NCBI RefSeq assembly: GCF_019059575.1
Contig: NW_024882861.1
Span: 67,001 to 131,000, forward strand
Length of the DNA stretch: 64,000 nt
Reading direction: 5' to 3'
Source: Amphibalanus amphitrite
Taxonomy: Eukaryota; Arthropoda; Thecostraca; Balanomorpha; Balanidae
Shown here: positions 10,901 through 20,739 of the stretch, piece by piece
Numbering within the stretch: position 1 is the stretch's first letter
Layout: every line of letters begins with the position of its first letter
Program-made: the position numbers and the translations under genes
The notes under the pieces: model-generated
What the model was told of the DNA's origin: nothing
The model's input: only the letters and a program-made list of their open reading frames with translations
The model's database searches: none

Positions 10901-11681
10901 TGGCGGACCCGGCGGCGGCTTTACCAGCGGCGGTCTGCTCAAGAGTGCTGGGTACACCAGTGGTGGGTACAACAGCGGTGGGTACAACAGCGGTGGGTAC
11001 ACCAGCGGTGGCGCCGGTACCGCCAGTGCCAGTTTCGGTGCCAGCAGCCTCAAACTAGGCGGCGGCTACACGAACAGCGGCTTGACCGGCGGCAGTCTCA
11101 ACAGCGTCAGCTTGAGCAGCGATCTGAGCACCAGCAACAGCGGCTTCACCACCGGTGGCCTCTCCGGCGGCGGCCTGGCGCGGGGCATCGGCCGCGGCCG
11201 GGCCAGCTGGCTCGGTAAGGGCGGGGGGACCGACTGGATCGGTAACGGAGGCGGCTACACGCCGGCCAGCGGCGTCGACCCCGGCTACAGCGGTGCGGCG
11301 CTCGGCAGCTCCGGCGGCTACAGCGGCGCGGCGGCCGGCCACAGCGCCAGCGCGGCGGCCGGCTACAGCGCTAGCGCCGGCAACTACAGCGGCGCGGCGG
11401 CCGGCTACAGCGGCGCGGCGGCCGGCTACAGCGCCAGCGCCGGTCTCGAAATGGGCGACCAGGGAGACTTTAACATGCCAGAGGCCGGCCAGTTCAGTAA
11501 CGCGACCTATCACAACGCCAGCGGTGGAGGAGGGGGTGACTATTCCTCTCCGGTCGGCCCCGTGTTCCGGGGGCGCGGCGGCCAGGCGCACGCGGCTCTG
11601 CCCTACAGCCGGCCGCCGCCGCCGCTGCCAACGCAGCCGCCGCCGCAGCAGCCGCCCCCTCCCCCGCCTGTCTTCCAGTGA
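4851..11681 (+). CDS. Three-finger U1-type (JAZ/ZNF346-like) zinc-finger protein with RGG and Gly/Tyr/Ser-rich tail
   Basis: Six coding exons (4851-4937, 5252-5341, 7884-8016, 8244-8579, 8946-9061, 10758-11681) join in frame to about 561 aa ending in TGA. The three fingers all have spacing CX2CX12HX5H: C34/C37/H50/H56, C85/C88/H101/H107, C239/C242/H255/H261. This is the U1/matrin-type finger of JAZ (ZNF346), ZNF385 and related dsRNA-binding proteins. Introns split fingers 2 and 3, and the completed HX5H spacing confirms both junctions. Residues about 108-215 are Ala/Pro/Thr repeats. From 273 come RG/RGG motifs, then SGGY and GYSGAAA repeats, and a polyproline C-terminus. Family knowledge suggests nuclear/nucleolar dsRNA binding; the RGG and Tyr/Gly tail suggests RNP-granule behaviour (inference). 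An in-frame 6-nt alternative exists at the exon 4 donor. Confidence 0.87.
5252..5341 (+). CDS. Zinc-finger gene, coding exon 2 (finger 1)
   Basis: Thirty codons between tcaagcag and gtaagt, phase 0 at both ends. The exon encodes one whole finger: CEVC, twelve residues, then HLAGAKH. It is the only finger not split by an intron. Confidence 0.92.
5582..5832 (-). mobile_element. tRNA-derived SINE, 3' part (interrupted)
   Basis: On the minus strand this carries the B-box-like GGGTTCGAGTC and the same tail (GGAATTGCGCGATCAGACGG, then CAACAAGCTCTGCTTA) as the intact SINE at 9936-10247. The A-box half of the head is missing here but reappears at 7681-7714, beyond the LINE. The SINE was therefore split by the LINE. 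Confidence 0.82.
5818..5876. repeat. Perfect 22-bp inverted repeat at the SINE/LINE junction
   Basis: The arm 5818-5839 (cgcgggagttaccacccccg and two more bases) is the exact reverse complement of 5855-5876, with a 15-nt loop. The outer part of the left arm belongs to the SINE, and the right arm runs into the LINE-side sequence. Confidence 0.9.
5833..7680 (+). mobile_element. Degenerate jockey/CR1-type LINE (reverse transcriptase)
   Basis: Two overlapping frames (about 5878-6470 and 6468-7550) encode a non-LTR reverse transcriptase. Visible blocks in order: FNRHFATVGP upstream of the palm, GHDGVP, NFRPISILPVLSKV, QYAYRRYHSTEDAL, then after a frameshift DLSRAFDSVDH (motif A), GVPQGSLVGPILF (motif B) and YADDTQL (motif C), followed by the C-terminal region to the TGA near 7550. 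A single extra base at about 6465-6470, just before motif A, breaks the frame. The 3' end is AT-rich (aatacaatatacaaatac). The apurinic endonuclease and ORF1 are absent. It sits in the second intron of the zinc-finger gene, inside a SINE. The LINE 5' boundary is approximate. Confidence 0.9.
7681..7714 (-). mobile_element. tRNA-derived SINE, 5' head (interrupted copy)
   Basis: On the minus strand: CCGTCCCGTGGCTCAGTTAG and then TAGAGCGTTT, the A-box portion of a tRNA-like head, matching the head of the SINE at 9936-10247. It directly follows the LINE 3' end and completes the SINE begun at 5582-5832. Confidence 0.8.
7884..8016 (+). CDS. Zinc-finger gene, coding exon 3 (finger 2, first part)
   Basis: The acceptor is gcactttcag and the donor AGCG/gtatgt; 133 nt, ending in phase 1. 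It encodes a Lys-rich linker and CAPC to the first His of finger 2 (H101). The second His comes from the next exon. Confidence 0.9.
8244..8579 (+). CDS. Zinc-finger gene, coding exon 4 (finger 2 end and Ala/Pro linker)
   Basis: The acceptor tgccctggcag restores GSRH, completing HX5H of finger 2. The rest is low-complexity Ala/Pro/Thr/Ser built on a GC-rich repeat of about 24-30 nt (APAAGAT-like peptide). Two donors fit the phase: ACAG/gtgcga (end 8579) and GCTG/gtacag (end 8573), so the exon may vary by two codons. Confidence 0.83.
8640..8852 (+). mobile_element. Probable LINE 3' end with (ATC)n tail
   Basis: An 8-bp stem hairpin (GCGCCCAT/ATGGGCGC) at about 8780-8798 is followed by GC-rich sequence and a (ATC)5-6 microsatellite ending near 8850. 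A short hairpin plus simple-repeat tail is the usual 3' end of jockey/CR1-type LINEs. No RT sequence is attached. It lies inside the intron between exons 4 and 5. Confidence 0.4.
8946..9061 (+). CDS. Zinc-finger gene, coding exon 5 (finger 3, first part)
   Basis: The acceptor is cctttttacag and the donor GACCAG/gtaaat; 116 nt, entering in phase 1 and leaving in phase 0. It encodes a Lys/Pro/Ala linker, then CVAC and the twelve residues before the first His of finger 3. Confidence 0.9.
9936..10247 (-). mobile_element. tRNA-derived SINE, intact copy
   Basis: The minus strand has a tRNA-like head: TAGCTCAGTCGG (A box) and GGGTTCGAAGC (B box). A unique body follows, ending GGAATTGCGTGATCGGAGGG and a GGGGCTCTGTCC tail. 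Flanking direct repeats GGATTCACAA (9926-9935) and GGACTCACAA (10248-10257) differ at one base and are the likely target-site duplication. The 3' side of the head does not pair with its 5' end, so it is not a functional tRNA. It lies in the last intron of the zinc-finger gene. Partial copies are at 4441-4488 and 5582-7714. Confidence 0.85.
10758..11681 (+). CDS. Zinc-finger gene, last coding exon (finger 3 end, RGG and Gly/Tyr/Ser-rich tail)
   Basis: The acceptor catttgtttcag restores HMNSKKH, completing HX5H of finger 3; 307 codons and TGA. Residues 273-300 hold FRGRG and RGGRGRGRG motifs, potential arginine-methylation/RNA-binding RGG boxes. About 315-340 is four YTSGG/YNSGG units, and about 410-455 is repeated GYSGAAA/GYSASAG. 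The last 25 residues are polyproline/Gln. The composition resembles FUS-type prion-like domains (inference). The opposite-strand open frames here are shadows of the GC-rich repeats. Confidence 0.9.
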   Translation, partial: HMNSKKHANKIAGNKVSHSRGFGEGFRGRGTPYSTRDRGGRGRGRGTSGGPGGGFTSGGLLKSAGYTSGGYNSGGYNSGGYTSGGAGTASASFGASSLKLGGGYTNSGLTGGSLNSVSLSSDLSTSNSGFTTGGLSGGGLARGIGRGRASWLGKGGGTDWIGNGGGYTPASGVDPGYSGAALGSSGGYSGAAAGHSASAAAGYSASAGNYSGAAAGYSGAAAGYSASAGLEMGDQGDFNMPEAGQFSNATYHNASGGGGGDYSSPVGPVFRGRGGQAHAALPYSRPPPPLPTQPPPQQPPPPPPVFQ

Positions 11682-13253
11682 ATGGAGAGGCGCCGCGGGC
11701 CGGACGGGTAGCGGACGGCAGGGCGGGCCGCTGTCGTCTTGCAGTGTACCCACAGTGGTGTTATGCTGCCAACATCGTCCCTGATATTGTCACATTGGCT
11801 CTGTGGGTGTGGCAATGTCAGATTTTGTCACACGGGTGAGATATCTGTGTGACGGTAAGATTTCTGAGCGACAGATGCCGACCGGCGGATAAGATGGGTA
11901 TTATTTGCTTCAGTTTGTTTCAAATGCAGATTTCCATCTCATTTGTTGGTTCAGAACACAATGGGTAACCCGTTGAGCATTGTATGTCGTCACGAGGACA
12001 TCAAAACTTGCATCCCAAGATAGCGACTGATGTGTGAAGTTGTCGCGATGTCGTGTGATCTACCATCTGCCATACAGTCCGGTCGCCGAGCTATCCTGAC
12101 TTGTCGTTCCGAGCCGAGGTGATTAGTCCATCAGGGTACAATCGGAAGTCCCGCCAACCTGTGTTTTCCGACCCGGAAGCAGGTCTGTTCCAATGCCGCG
12201 CGGATGTTCCATCTGGTGGTGCGTGACAAGTACGAGTATGATAGCAGTCGCAACCGCCGAGCAGGATGTACAGCGTAGGTTAATGGCATTATGTTCAGCC
12301 AGCCCCATTGTCATTTTCACTGTCATCCTCTGGTTCAATACAGAATCGGAGCTAAGTGTCTGTTTTACCTGCGTGGGGCTGATGCTTCGAGGATGTATTG
12401 CGAAAGAAACTGTAACGGGGAGAAACAAAACCATGAAACATGCAGCCGGTCAACGGGGGAAGCAGGCTGAGTGCGGACTGAGGGGACACCCGGATAGCGT
12501 TGCTGACTGGATCCGACGGTCACTCTCGCGTGTTACCCGGTCGCGTATTCTGAGGAGACAGCTCGGTCCCGTAGGCACCACATTGGCCTATGGTTCATTA
12601 TCGCGGGCCGCATTTGGCACAGACAGCCCCAAAAAGTCGCCATGCGCCGGGTGGGTTAGCACGGGCAGGAGGACTGGGCCGTAACTTTACATAAAAATCA
12701 AGTACACGGGTCCGGATAGGTGGTTTAGTTTTAGTTGCTTCGTGACTGCGCTTTCCCGCCGCGGTCAGTTCCGCAGCGGCGCGCCCCAGCAGTAGTAAAT
12801 CCGTTTGTCCCTAGATGGCACTAGCGACGGCGCCTAAAGGTAGACTGTGCCGCTTAGCACGTTAGCCGCCCGCTAAGCCGCCGCGTCGCGGCGCGATCCG
12901 GCGGGACGGCAGCAACGCTTGACTTCATTCACCAGTCCATCTGGCTTATAGCCTATAGGTTATGCCAGGAGTGACATGGAATTGAGAGTTTCCATATAAA
13001 GTGTGCATGCCTTTGGGGTCTATATGATGAGATTAAAACATGCAATTTATCAAGTCGTTCTTAATTCAGTCTCGGGAACAGGATGTACTTCAAAACCAAT
13101 CAAATTATATTTTTGACATGATTTCAAAAGTAATCATTTTGAAGTCCTTTGGTTGTGGCTTAGTACCTTCACCGACGAGGGCGTCTTTCGCGGGAAATAT
13201 GAAGATCATGGCCAAGGTAAAACTTCACCTTTAGGGACTTCAAAGTATCCGAA
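11682..13253. other. 3' UTR of the zinc-finger gene and intergenic DNA
   Basis: Transcription of the zinc-finger gene must end in this stretch, but I see no AATAAA before 13253, so the polyadenylation site cannot be placed. A frame at 12193-12684 has no recognisable domains. No repeat structure stands out. Confidence 0.4.
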
Positions 13254-13322
13254 GGTTGGGACTTTTCAGTAGAGACAATCACTATTCTTTAGAATTGTGA
13301 TTTTCTATTGAAAATCCCAACC
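13254..13322. repeat. 69-bp imperfect palindrome (mini foldback)
   Basis: GGTTGGGACTTTTCAGTAGA at the left is mirrored by TCTATTGAAAATCCCAACC at the right. The core CACTATTCTTTAGAATTGTG recurs near 43747 with the same flanking TTTTCTATTGAAAA, so it is a dispersed element. Confidence 0.65.
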
Positions 13323-14279
13323 TGAGCTACCTCTCTAGGGGGGTGTTTAACGTTTCGGCCGCGATTTTGGTCATTTTGATCGCCGCCGAAACGGCACCGT
13401 AGAAATTGTTGCCATTTTAATTTGAGTCCGCTCATTCGATAAGACATGACCATAATTCCCCAATAAATCAATCAATTTTTAATTTCCGAATAAAATTGCA
13501 TGCTGGCGGCCATACGTGCCCAATTAATTTGGAAAAGTTCACACATGTAAAACAGACGTGCAAGAATTATTGTGCCAAATGGGCCTGAGAGGACGCCAGT
13601 TTGTTGCATCATTCTATTAAACACCGTGTTTCGTTAAATAAGATTGCATTTATTTTTCTCGCGATAGCGTCCGTATCCCGTACTACCCAGCAGTTTGTGT
13701 GGTCATTTACCAAATACAGCGCCGAACATAAATAAGCTCATCGCTGATGCTTGGGCACCAAAGTTCCGACGGCCGAGTCTGTTTTTGCTCGCCTCGTAAT
13801 TCCGGTACTCCTGTTATCAGCTGGTCAATAAGATTATTGGGTGGAACGTCTGTTGTGTAAGAAAATATAGAGCCGGCAAGGCGAACGAGATTAGGCCCCC
13901 AAGGTGAACGGAAGTGGGACAGAGTGGCAATATCCTGGTCCACTCGATGTGCTGCTAGCGCCCCAGCAGAGATCGTGCAAAAAGTACGAGTAGGTCTGTC
14001 CGACGGGAGGACAAATATGATTTCCGAGTGTCTCGCTATCGATTGATTCGGTCAGATCTGCGCTATCAGTATCTGTCATCGAGACGGTTCAGACAAATCA
14101 TCTGCTGCTGTGATTGTGGCTCCGGTCCGGAAAGATAAATGGACATATGACTAAGAATTAAGATAGGACTTTGTGTGGTTTATAGTAGAACCAGTAGCCT
14201 CGGACTCGCTGTGTTACTGGCTCAGCTGGCGTCACCCGAGGCGAGGCATTGTTCACCCCGTGGCCGCTGCGCCCATCCA
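13323..14279. other. Non-coding stretch
   Basis: No supported gene. Short open frames near 13707-14079 have no motifs. No repeat recognised. Confidence 0.4.
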
Positions 14280-14900
14280 CTCCGACGCGTCCGTGACTGG
14301 ACTGCAATCAATGGTCTCTGGAGACGGGTGGCTGCCGGGGAGGGGTGGGGGAGGGGGTCGCACTCGAGAGGGAGGGCGGGGCGCCAGCTGACCACTGCAG
14401 AGCCGCTGCGCGCAGTCGTCGCTGCCGGCCGGCCGCCGCGGCGGGCGGTGAGCTGGGAGGACACGGCGGCGCCTGCGGGCGGTGCCGGCCGTCCTCCCGG
14501 CCGCTGCGGCTCCAGCTCGGCTCTGAGGCTGCCGGGACCGCCTCCAGGGCAGCCGCGCCTCCGGCCTCTGACTGCGGCGCGGTCACACGCGCTCGGATGC
14601 GCGCCGCGGCCGCGCGAGCATTGATCTGGCGTGGCCGACCACCTGTTGAGCGGTGCGCTGCGCCTATTGATCGGGGAGGCGGCCGCGCGGCTGGAGCGCG
14701 CTGTGGGCCGCCAGGGGGCGCGGCGCGGCACGCCACTCGCGCGGCGCAGGGCAGGTGAGCCACGGACCGCAGCCCGCTGACAGGTGAGTGCCACCGAGCC
14801 GGCGAGCAGCCGCCCTGCCGCCCCCTCCGTCTGCACAGTGCACAGCGCGGCACTGTCAGGCGTTACCGGGGCGCTGGGTGGGAGACGCGGGCACCGAGGG
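14280..14900. promoter_or_regulatory. GC-rich island, candidate promoter / non-coding first exon
   Basis: About 600 bp of very GC-rich, CpG-dense sequence in an otherwise AT-balanced neighbourhood. Two consensus-like donors on the + strand lie at its right side (gcagG/gtgagc near 14754 and gacag/gtgagt near 14782). They could end a 5'UTR exon of a downstream + strand gene, possibly the PDZ gene 23 kb away (inference). Several long overlapping frames on both strands are a by-product of the GC content. Confidence 0.3.
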
Positions 14901-15572
14901 CTGCTAGCTAAGAACTATGGCATAGGGCTTGCAACGTTAGATGGTGTCAGAAATAGACAGTTGTTCCTAAACCTGACGTGATAAACCATGACATGTTAGA
15001 CTTTCTTTTTTTATTGCTTGCGGTGTGATGTCTAGCTACTGATTGCTGCTGTGCATTGCCTGCAATCACGGCCAAGTTCCTGCGGAAGGAACGCTATCGA
15101 CTATCGACCAAGGCGATCACCTGAGGCCGTCCCTGCCCCTCCCCGCACCGAGGGGTGAATGAACTCGCGCGAGGGTACACACCGTTAGGAACCGCACAGG
15201 GGCGGGGTGCAAACGGCACATGTTTGCAATGTGGAGGTGGAGAAGAAAAGCGAGCTGCACGCTCTAATCTCAACGCTTAATCTTTCATTCTTAATGTTCG
15301 ACTTTTTCAAATCGTATCTTTCCGATTTCCTTTCACAATTACCCGGACCACGTCCACATTAGGGCAGTATTGAAATAATTATTTGTCGTGTACCTAGATT
15401 ATTGCAGCTGGCTCACTAAACTTATCGAGCGTCCAGCAGGTCAGGTAATTTTACCAGGAAATGTCACCCAGACAGTTTGCCCAAGTAGAGAGTTGAATAA
15501 AGGCTCCTCATCCCTCGATGTTCCACATCTTCGCAAATAAATCAAACTATCTCTTTCCCATGGATTATTCTG
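14901..15572. other. Non-coding stretch
   Basis: No gene or repeat seen between the GC-rich island and the TIR element at 15582. Confidence 0.4.
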
Positions 15573-15581
15573 GGTTCAGAG

Positions 15582-17088
15582 CAGGGGGGTACGCTCCGGC
15601 TGTTTAGCATTACGAAAAATGGTGACAGACGTTTGTGGAGGATTGTCGACGAACTCTTGTTCCGCGAGCAGTACTTACACGCTAGCGGAAAATTCACCAA
15701 TCAGCGCTCGGCAGTACTCGACGCTGATTGGTCCGACGCTCGTGACGAAATTGCGGGGGACCGCAGTTATTCTCTATGGACCCGAATAGGCTTTTGGATT
15801 TCGGAGGGGTTTCTTTTAAAATTATATGCTGTTTCGAGCTGTTTTCGAGTTGAAATATATTTCTTATGATTGTTAGCTATATAATGGCACCATAACATCA
15901 TGATTTTAATAAATATTACCGATGTAATATCGGCCGAAAAGACATGCTGTCATGGCACGGACTGCCCTGCGGCTGATGTGGGGCCCCTAGTGCCAGCGTA
16001 TGGTAATAATGGGTTGACGAAGGGTTATAGGAGACTCTTAGAGCCCCATCAGCATTCAGTATAGGTCATCAGAGGCCGGGAACGTCCATCAGGGGTCTGA
16101 GTAGGCCTGTCATAGGGGCATACATGACACATCATGGCCCATGGGTCAATGTAGATCCATTAGGGGCCGTTGAAGGGCCATCATTGTTCAGCGTGGGCTC
16201 GCAATTACCTCTGATGGGCATATGCCGTGCCCCGATGGACTAACGCTGGCCCCTGATGAACCATCACCAGCCCCTGATAGGTCTACAAAGCCCCCTGCTG
16301 GGTCTAAATTGGTTACTGATATGCCCAAATGGGCCACTGAGAAACCCGTACAACATCCCCTGACTGCACCTGATGGACCAATGCCGTCCCCTCATGGCCC
16401 CACCACGGCTCTTAGATGGCCTCTTCGAGTCCCCTGAAGTGCCTTTATTGGCCTAAATGGGCCCCTGATTGGCTTATGTGGTCCCTAATGGTCCTATATG
16501 GCCCCCATGAGCCCTCAACGTCCCTAGACGGCCTTACATTATATGCCACTGGGCCCTGTTGGGTCAGCACCGGCCCCTGATGGGCTTGCACTGGACCCAC
16601 CGGGCCTATACCGACCCATGAAGGGCCTATGTCGAGCCCTCATGGGCCTCCAATGACCACACGCCGGCAAGTGTGGCCCCATCAGCAGTGGTCCGTCTAT
16701 CCCATGTACTTACGGTCTTTTAGGCCGTTGTGACACCGGTAGTATATAGAAATGTTATGATTAAATGCCGTTATTACACAGTCAAAAGTCACAGAAAGAA
16801 TAACCAAGCTCAAAAATGGCCTCAAACCCAACAAAAACTGGTATAAATCCCCTTCAAAAGCCGTAAGTCTATTAAACGCCATAGGGGAATAGCTGCAGTC
16901 CCCCGCAATTTCGTCACGAGCATCGGGCCAATCAGCGTTGAGTATTGCCGAACGCCGATTGGTCGATTTCCGCTAGCCTGTAAATGCTGCTTGCGGATAC
17001 AGTTTTGAACAAAAAAAGGTCGCGGCTACTAATTATCGCTTGTCACCACTTTTTCGTCGGGAGCGTTCTACCTGGTTTATATAGCCTT
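15582..17088. mobile_element. TIR element with internal minisatellite
   Basis: About 200 bp at 15582-15780 is inverted at about 16868-17074. Conserved blocks include ACGCTCC, GGTGACA, GCTAGCGGAAA, CAATC-GCGTT/GCTCGGCA and CTCGTGACGAAATTGCGGGG. The direct repeat GGTTCAGAG at 15573-15581 and 17089-17097 may be a 9-bp target duplication, but the inverted match itself stops about 15 bp before the right copy. There is no transposase frame. The interior is the degenerate repeat described separately. Confidence 0.7.
15950..16690. repeat. Degenerate ~25-30 bp minisatellite (GGCCCCTGATGGGCC-type)
   Basis: About 740 bp is made of loosely periodic units around CCCCTGATGGGCCTA and its variants (for example 16561-16660). 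The + frame at 16222-16437 reads as Pro/Asp-rich repeats only because of this. It fills the centre of the 15582-17088 element. Confidence 0.7.
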
Positions 17089-17198
17089 GGTTCAGAGTAA
17101 GGGTCGCTTCGCCGTCAGTTGAAGTCACTGACTTTTTGATGCCCTCGCTGGACCCACCTTAATTTAACAGCTTTTGAAATTCCTTCAGCTGGCCTCCT

Positions 17199-18602
17199 AG
17201 GGACTGTCCCACCTTTGCATTAGTTCTGAGTTGAGATAGCCAAGTTGGCGGCCAGGTTCAGAAACCACTAATCCTGGTCGCAATATACTCAGTTTCGTGG
17301 TGTTAAAGAAATTCGTTCCCTTCATTTGAAAAGTGGGCCTTAGCTAAGGCCCTATCTCTTAAATTAACCCGGCAGTTGCTGGGGTATTTCGCCACCCACC
17401 GTTTGCTGGGGGGGGGGGGGCGTTAAACGCCCCCAGCCGCTAACTCGAGAACCAATAGGCGCAGCGAAACGCACGAGGCGGCAAACGAAAGAACGCGACG
17501 AGACGCTTCAGATGAGTACTTTAAAGTTGAATTTTGAGGTCACAGGTCAAGTCAAGATCAGGTCAAACACCTGAAATCGGGCTTTCAGTAGCATGGACTT
17601 CAGGACTTTGCAATGGGCGCCTCTCGTCATAAACTCTGTCAACTCAAAACGGTGCACAATCCATCATATAAGGCCTACAAGAGTGTCAGCTCCATGTAGG
17701 GGTCAGTCAAGCATAGGTCAGGGTCAAGGTCAGGTCAACCGGGCAGGCACATATCCCCGAAAATAAAAACTGATATTCGCAGCATGTGACACATGTTTTA
17801 TGGGTAATTTGGGGCGTAGAACACGATGGTGACATTCATTTTATCATATGTGTACGTGTTAGGCTAAAAAAGTTCAATTTAAGAAATTCATGTATCATGG
17901 TCGTGAAGTAGTCACGAGAAATTGCCAAGATTCCGTTCACGATTTTGGAAAATGCGGAACGATAATCAATAATCGAAGATAGCCATTTGATTCTTCATGG
18001 TATTGGCAGTCTAATGGCGTTTACGGCATGTCTATATGTCTATTCTGTGATTTTATATGATTTTTTTGAACATATGCCGTTTTTTGTCGAAAACTCAGAA
18101 ATCATGACGTCACTAAAACCTCGATATCTCAAAAATTTTCCGACCGATTTTTTTGAAACTTTGTCACAATAAACTTCAATCAATTCCCTACAGGTGGCCC
18201 GGCGAAAAAAGTGGGGGTGTTTAACGCCCCCCCCCCCCAGCAACTCGCGGGTTAACGGCCTTTTGATGACGTCATTTGCATTTTGAACGCCTGTCACGCA
18301 TGTGAAGTTTCACTTGATTTACGTATAAGCTAATCAGAGACACTTGTTATTGTATGAGCCGCGTCATATTTGAGAGCCAATACCTATATTTGCTGCCAAA
18401 TTTCCCCCACATTGACATGAAGTAAATCCTTCATTAGGTACGTCAAAGATCCGATCTAAATGACGTCACGATGAAATATAAAAGTCGCAATATCTCAAAA
18501 AGTATACAATGAAACGCGTAAAAACTTGCAGAATTCGTCACAATATCATGAGTAACATTTCCGAATCGTAAATGGTACTTTTTTGAAGGTGGGATAGTCC
18601 CT
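17199..18602. mobile_element. TIR element enclosing a TTAA element
   Basis: Terminal inverted repeats of about 17 bp: AGGGACTGTCCCACCTT at 17199-17215 and AAGGTGGGATAGTCCCTT at 18586-18603. Non-coding. Most of its length is the TTAA-bounded element at 17364-18255, so that one inserted into it. Confidence 0.55.
17364..18255. mobile_element. TTAA-bounded (piggyBac-like) MITE, copy 1
   Basis: TTAA at 17364-17367 and 18252-18255. Ends are CCCGGCAGTTGCTGGGG and, inverted, CCCGCGAGTTGCTGGGG. Just inside each end is a G-run/C-run hairpin around a palindromic GTTAAAC core. TTAA duplication is the signature of piggyBac-type transposition. Non-coding, about 890 bp. It carries a cluster of AGGTCA hexamers at 17535-17740 (at least six). 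Confidence 0.75.
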
Positions 18603-18603
18603 T

Positions 18604-20739
18604 TAACTTCTTTTCCAGCTCTTTGTGGTGTAGCTTTCAGTAGCGGTAAGCAGCTAATCAGTAGAATTATCATATTCCAATCTCAATGGCAATTACCCGC
18701 CTTGAAACTGAATGAAGACACTGACAGATCTGACCTGACCCGAGATACCACCAATTCCGAAATTTCCCAAAAGTGACATTCTGCATCAATTTTATGCGAA
18801 ACAACAGCGATGTTCTAAAGAACAAAACAGCGAAAGAATCCGAATTAAAAAAGCATGGCATGTAATTATCCCTTGACTCGCCCCGACCGAGGATGGATTC
18901 TTTTCTGGGGGAGAGGGGAGAATCAATAGCTCGGAACACGCTAGCAACAGAGAACTGGAAGTTGGCACACCTGACCCTTGATTCACATTGTAACAGCAAC
19001 CTCACTTCCAGGTCAGGTCATTCAAATGACGTCATAAAAGAACCTCAGCACGGTCCTGAAATGTTGTAAGTTTGAAACAACTTTAGTGCCAGATGGCTTT
19101 TCGCAGGGAAATGAACCCAGAAACTTAGGTATAGGACTTGGTAACCTCCAAAGGCCAAAGGCCACCCTCATAACTTGTATAGCTCAGATTTTACCAAAAG
19201 AAATGTTGCCTGAGGTTGCGTCGGCCACGTGATCTCACCATCACAAGTCAATTTTGGAAATAATGGAAACTAATTTTTTGGCATTTGAAATAATCCAATT
19301 GACTATATCTCAACCACAGGAATCGTGGTTTCATACTCATTGCAAGGTTATACGGTAAAGTTTTAAAGTTAAAGTAAAGTTTAAAGTTTTGCAACATCGA
19401 CCTTGCGTGACGTCATGATAACGAGTGACGACACTTGGCCATTGGAGTTTTTTGTCAATATCTTCCGATCACATTGAGCTAGCAAGTCGAGAATAGACCC
19501 AGAAAGATCAGTTAGATCAAATAATATGCAGCATCGCTTGCTCCGAAGACTCCATATTCATAGAGCTTAACTTTATATTATGAATGGTTTTGACCTGACC
19601 TTGACCTTAGGTCAACACTCAAAGCTGACCTCACCAAATCAAAAAGCATGCCCAATGCCCATTATTCGAAGTGTCTGACCAAACATGTCAAATACGATGC
19701 TGCCAAAATCGTGACTATGCGACTTTTCTCAGCCAAGTTACGCACTTGAAACTAACCCGCTACCTTGTAGGTCACCGTTTGAACGTACGGCTTATAAGGC
19801 ATCAACGACACATATGTAAATGTCGGCATATCAATTTACCGTTGTCATCACCGTTTATAGCTTCAGTGTCAATATTTCACAAGAGTTTACTTTTACGCAT
19901 TTGACCTGACTTGGCCTCTTAACTAGCCATAAATTATCAAAAACTTGAGCTTTGCTTTTGTTGGTCAATATTTACGTGCCTCTCAAGTCTTAGTAGTTGC
20001 CTTGATCGGAGATCCAAGTCATCTCTTATACATATCATGACATTTCGCAAATGTCTCCATAGAATCGTAAAAAAAACATCCTCGCTTCCGATAATTAACT
20101 ACTACCAAAGGTCTATCTGATACAATGCAATGGTCTGATCTGATAAATATAACGACGTACTGCTCAAAGCATAGACGCTTAAACAGACACAAAAGACAAA
20201 GGGTAAAAGTTGTATTTAAGCCGCCGAATTTCCGTGTATGACGTTAGGTTTCTTAGTCCTTTGGAGATACGCTTAGCATTCCTCATTACCACGTTCCCGA
20301 CCCACAGGCTCAGTGTTATCAGGCCATTTTAAGGAATATAAATGAATTCAAGTTAACAGACAACAGTTTACTTCCTTATCAGTTGACAGTCATTGTAAAT
20401 GGCCAAAGCTGGGACCAGCTACAGTTGACAGCCACTGTGAGAGGCAGCAGCTGCCGTCTTACAAACGGACCGCAGGCCGTTGCGAAGTCTGTGTCAGGGC
20501 GGTTGCCGGGCTACCATTTGACACGGTGCGGTGAACGGTAAAGGGTGGGGACATTGCCACGGATACGGTCGGCGCACACGCCATTGTTCAGCACAGAACA
20601 GGCCGAATTTAGGGACGCGAGTCTATTCAGATGATGAAGGATACTCGATTGTGGCATTTCCATAGTAAGAGACGTTCACCAAACCGCCGGCCTGTCGATA
20701 CAGCTTTCCGCTAGCGGTGAAGACAGGAGATGCCAATTT
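18604..20739. other. Non-coding stretch with dispersed AGGTCA hexamers
   Basis: No gene seen. About ten AGGTCA/TGACCT hexamers lie between 18715 and 19915 (for example ccaggtcaggtcatt near 19010 and gacctgaccttgacct near 19593), as in the nearby TTAA elements, so this may be the eroded remains of a related element. From 20000 to 20739 nothing is recognised. Confidence 0.4.

Noticed and set aside
11055..11753. 232-codon antisense frame opposite the zinc-finger tail
   Set aside because: Shadow of the Gly/Tyr/Ser repeat exon.
14222..14853. Overlapping 137-204 codon frames on both strands
   Set aside because: GC-rich composition lowers stop frequency; no motif, and frames overlap on opposite strands without preference.
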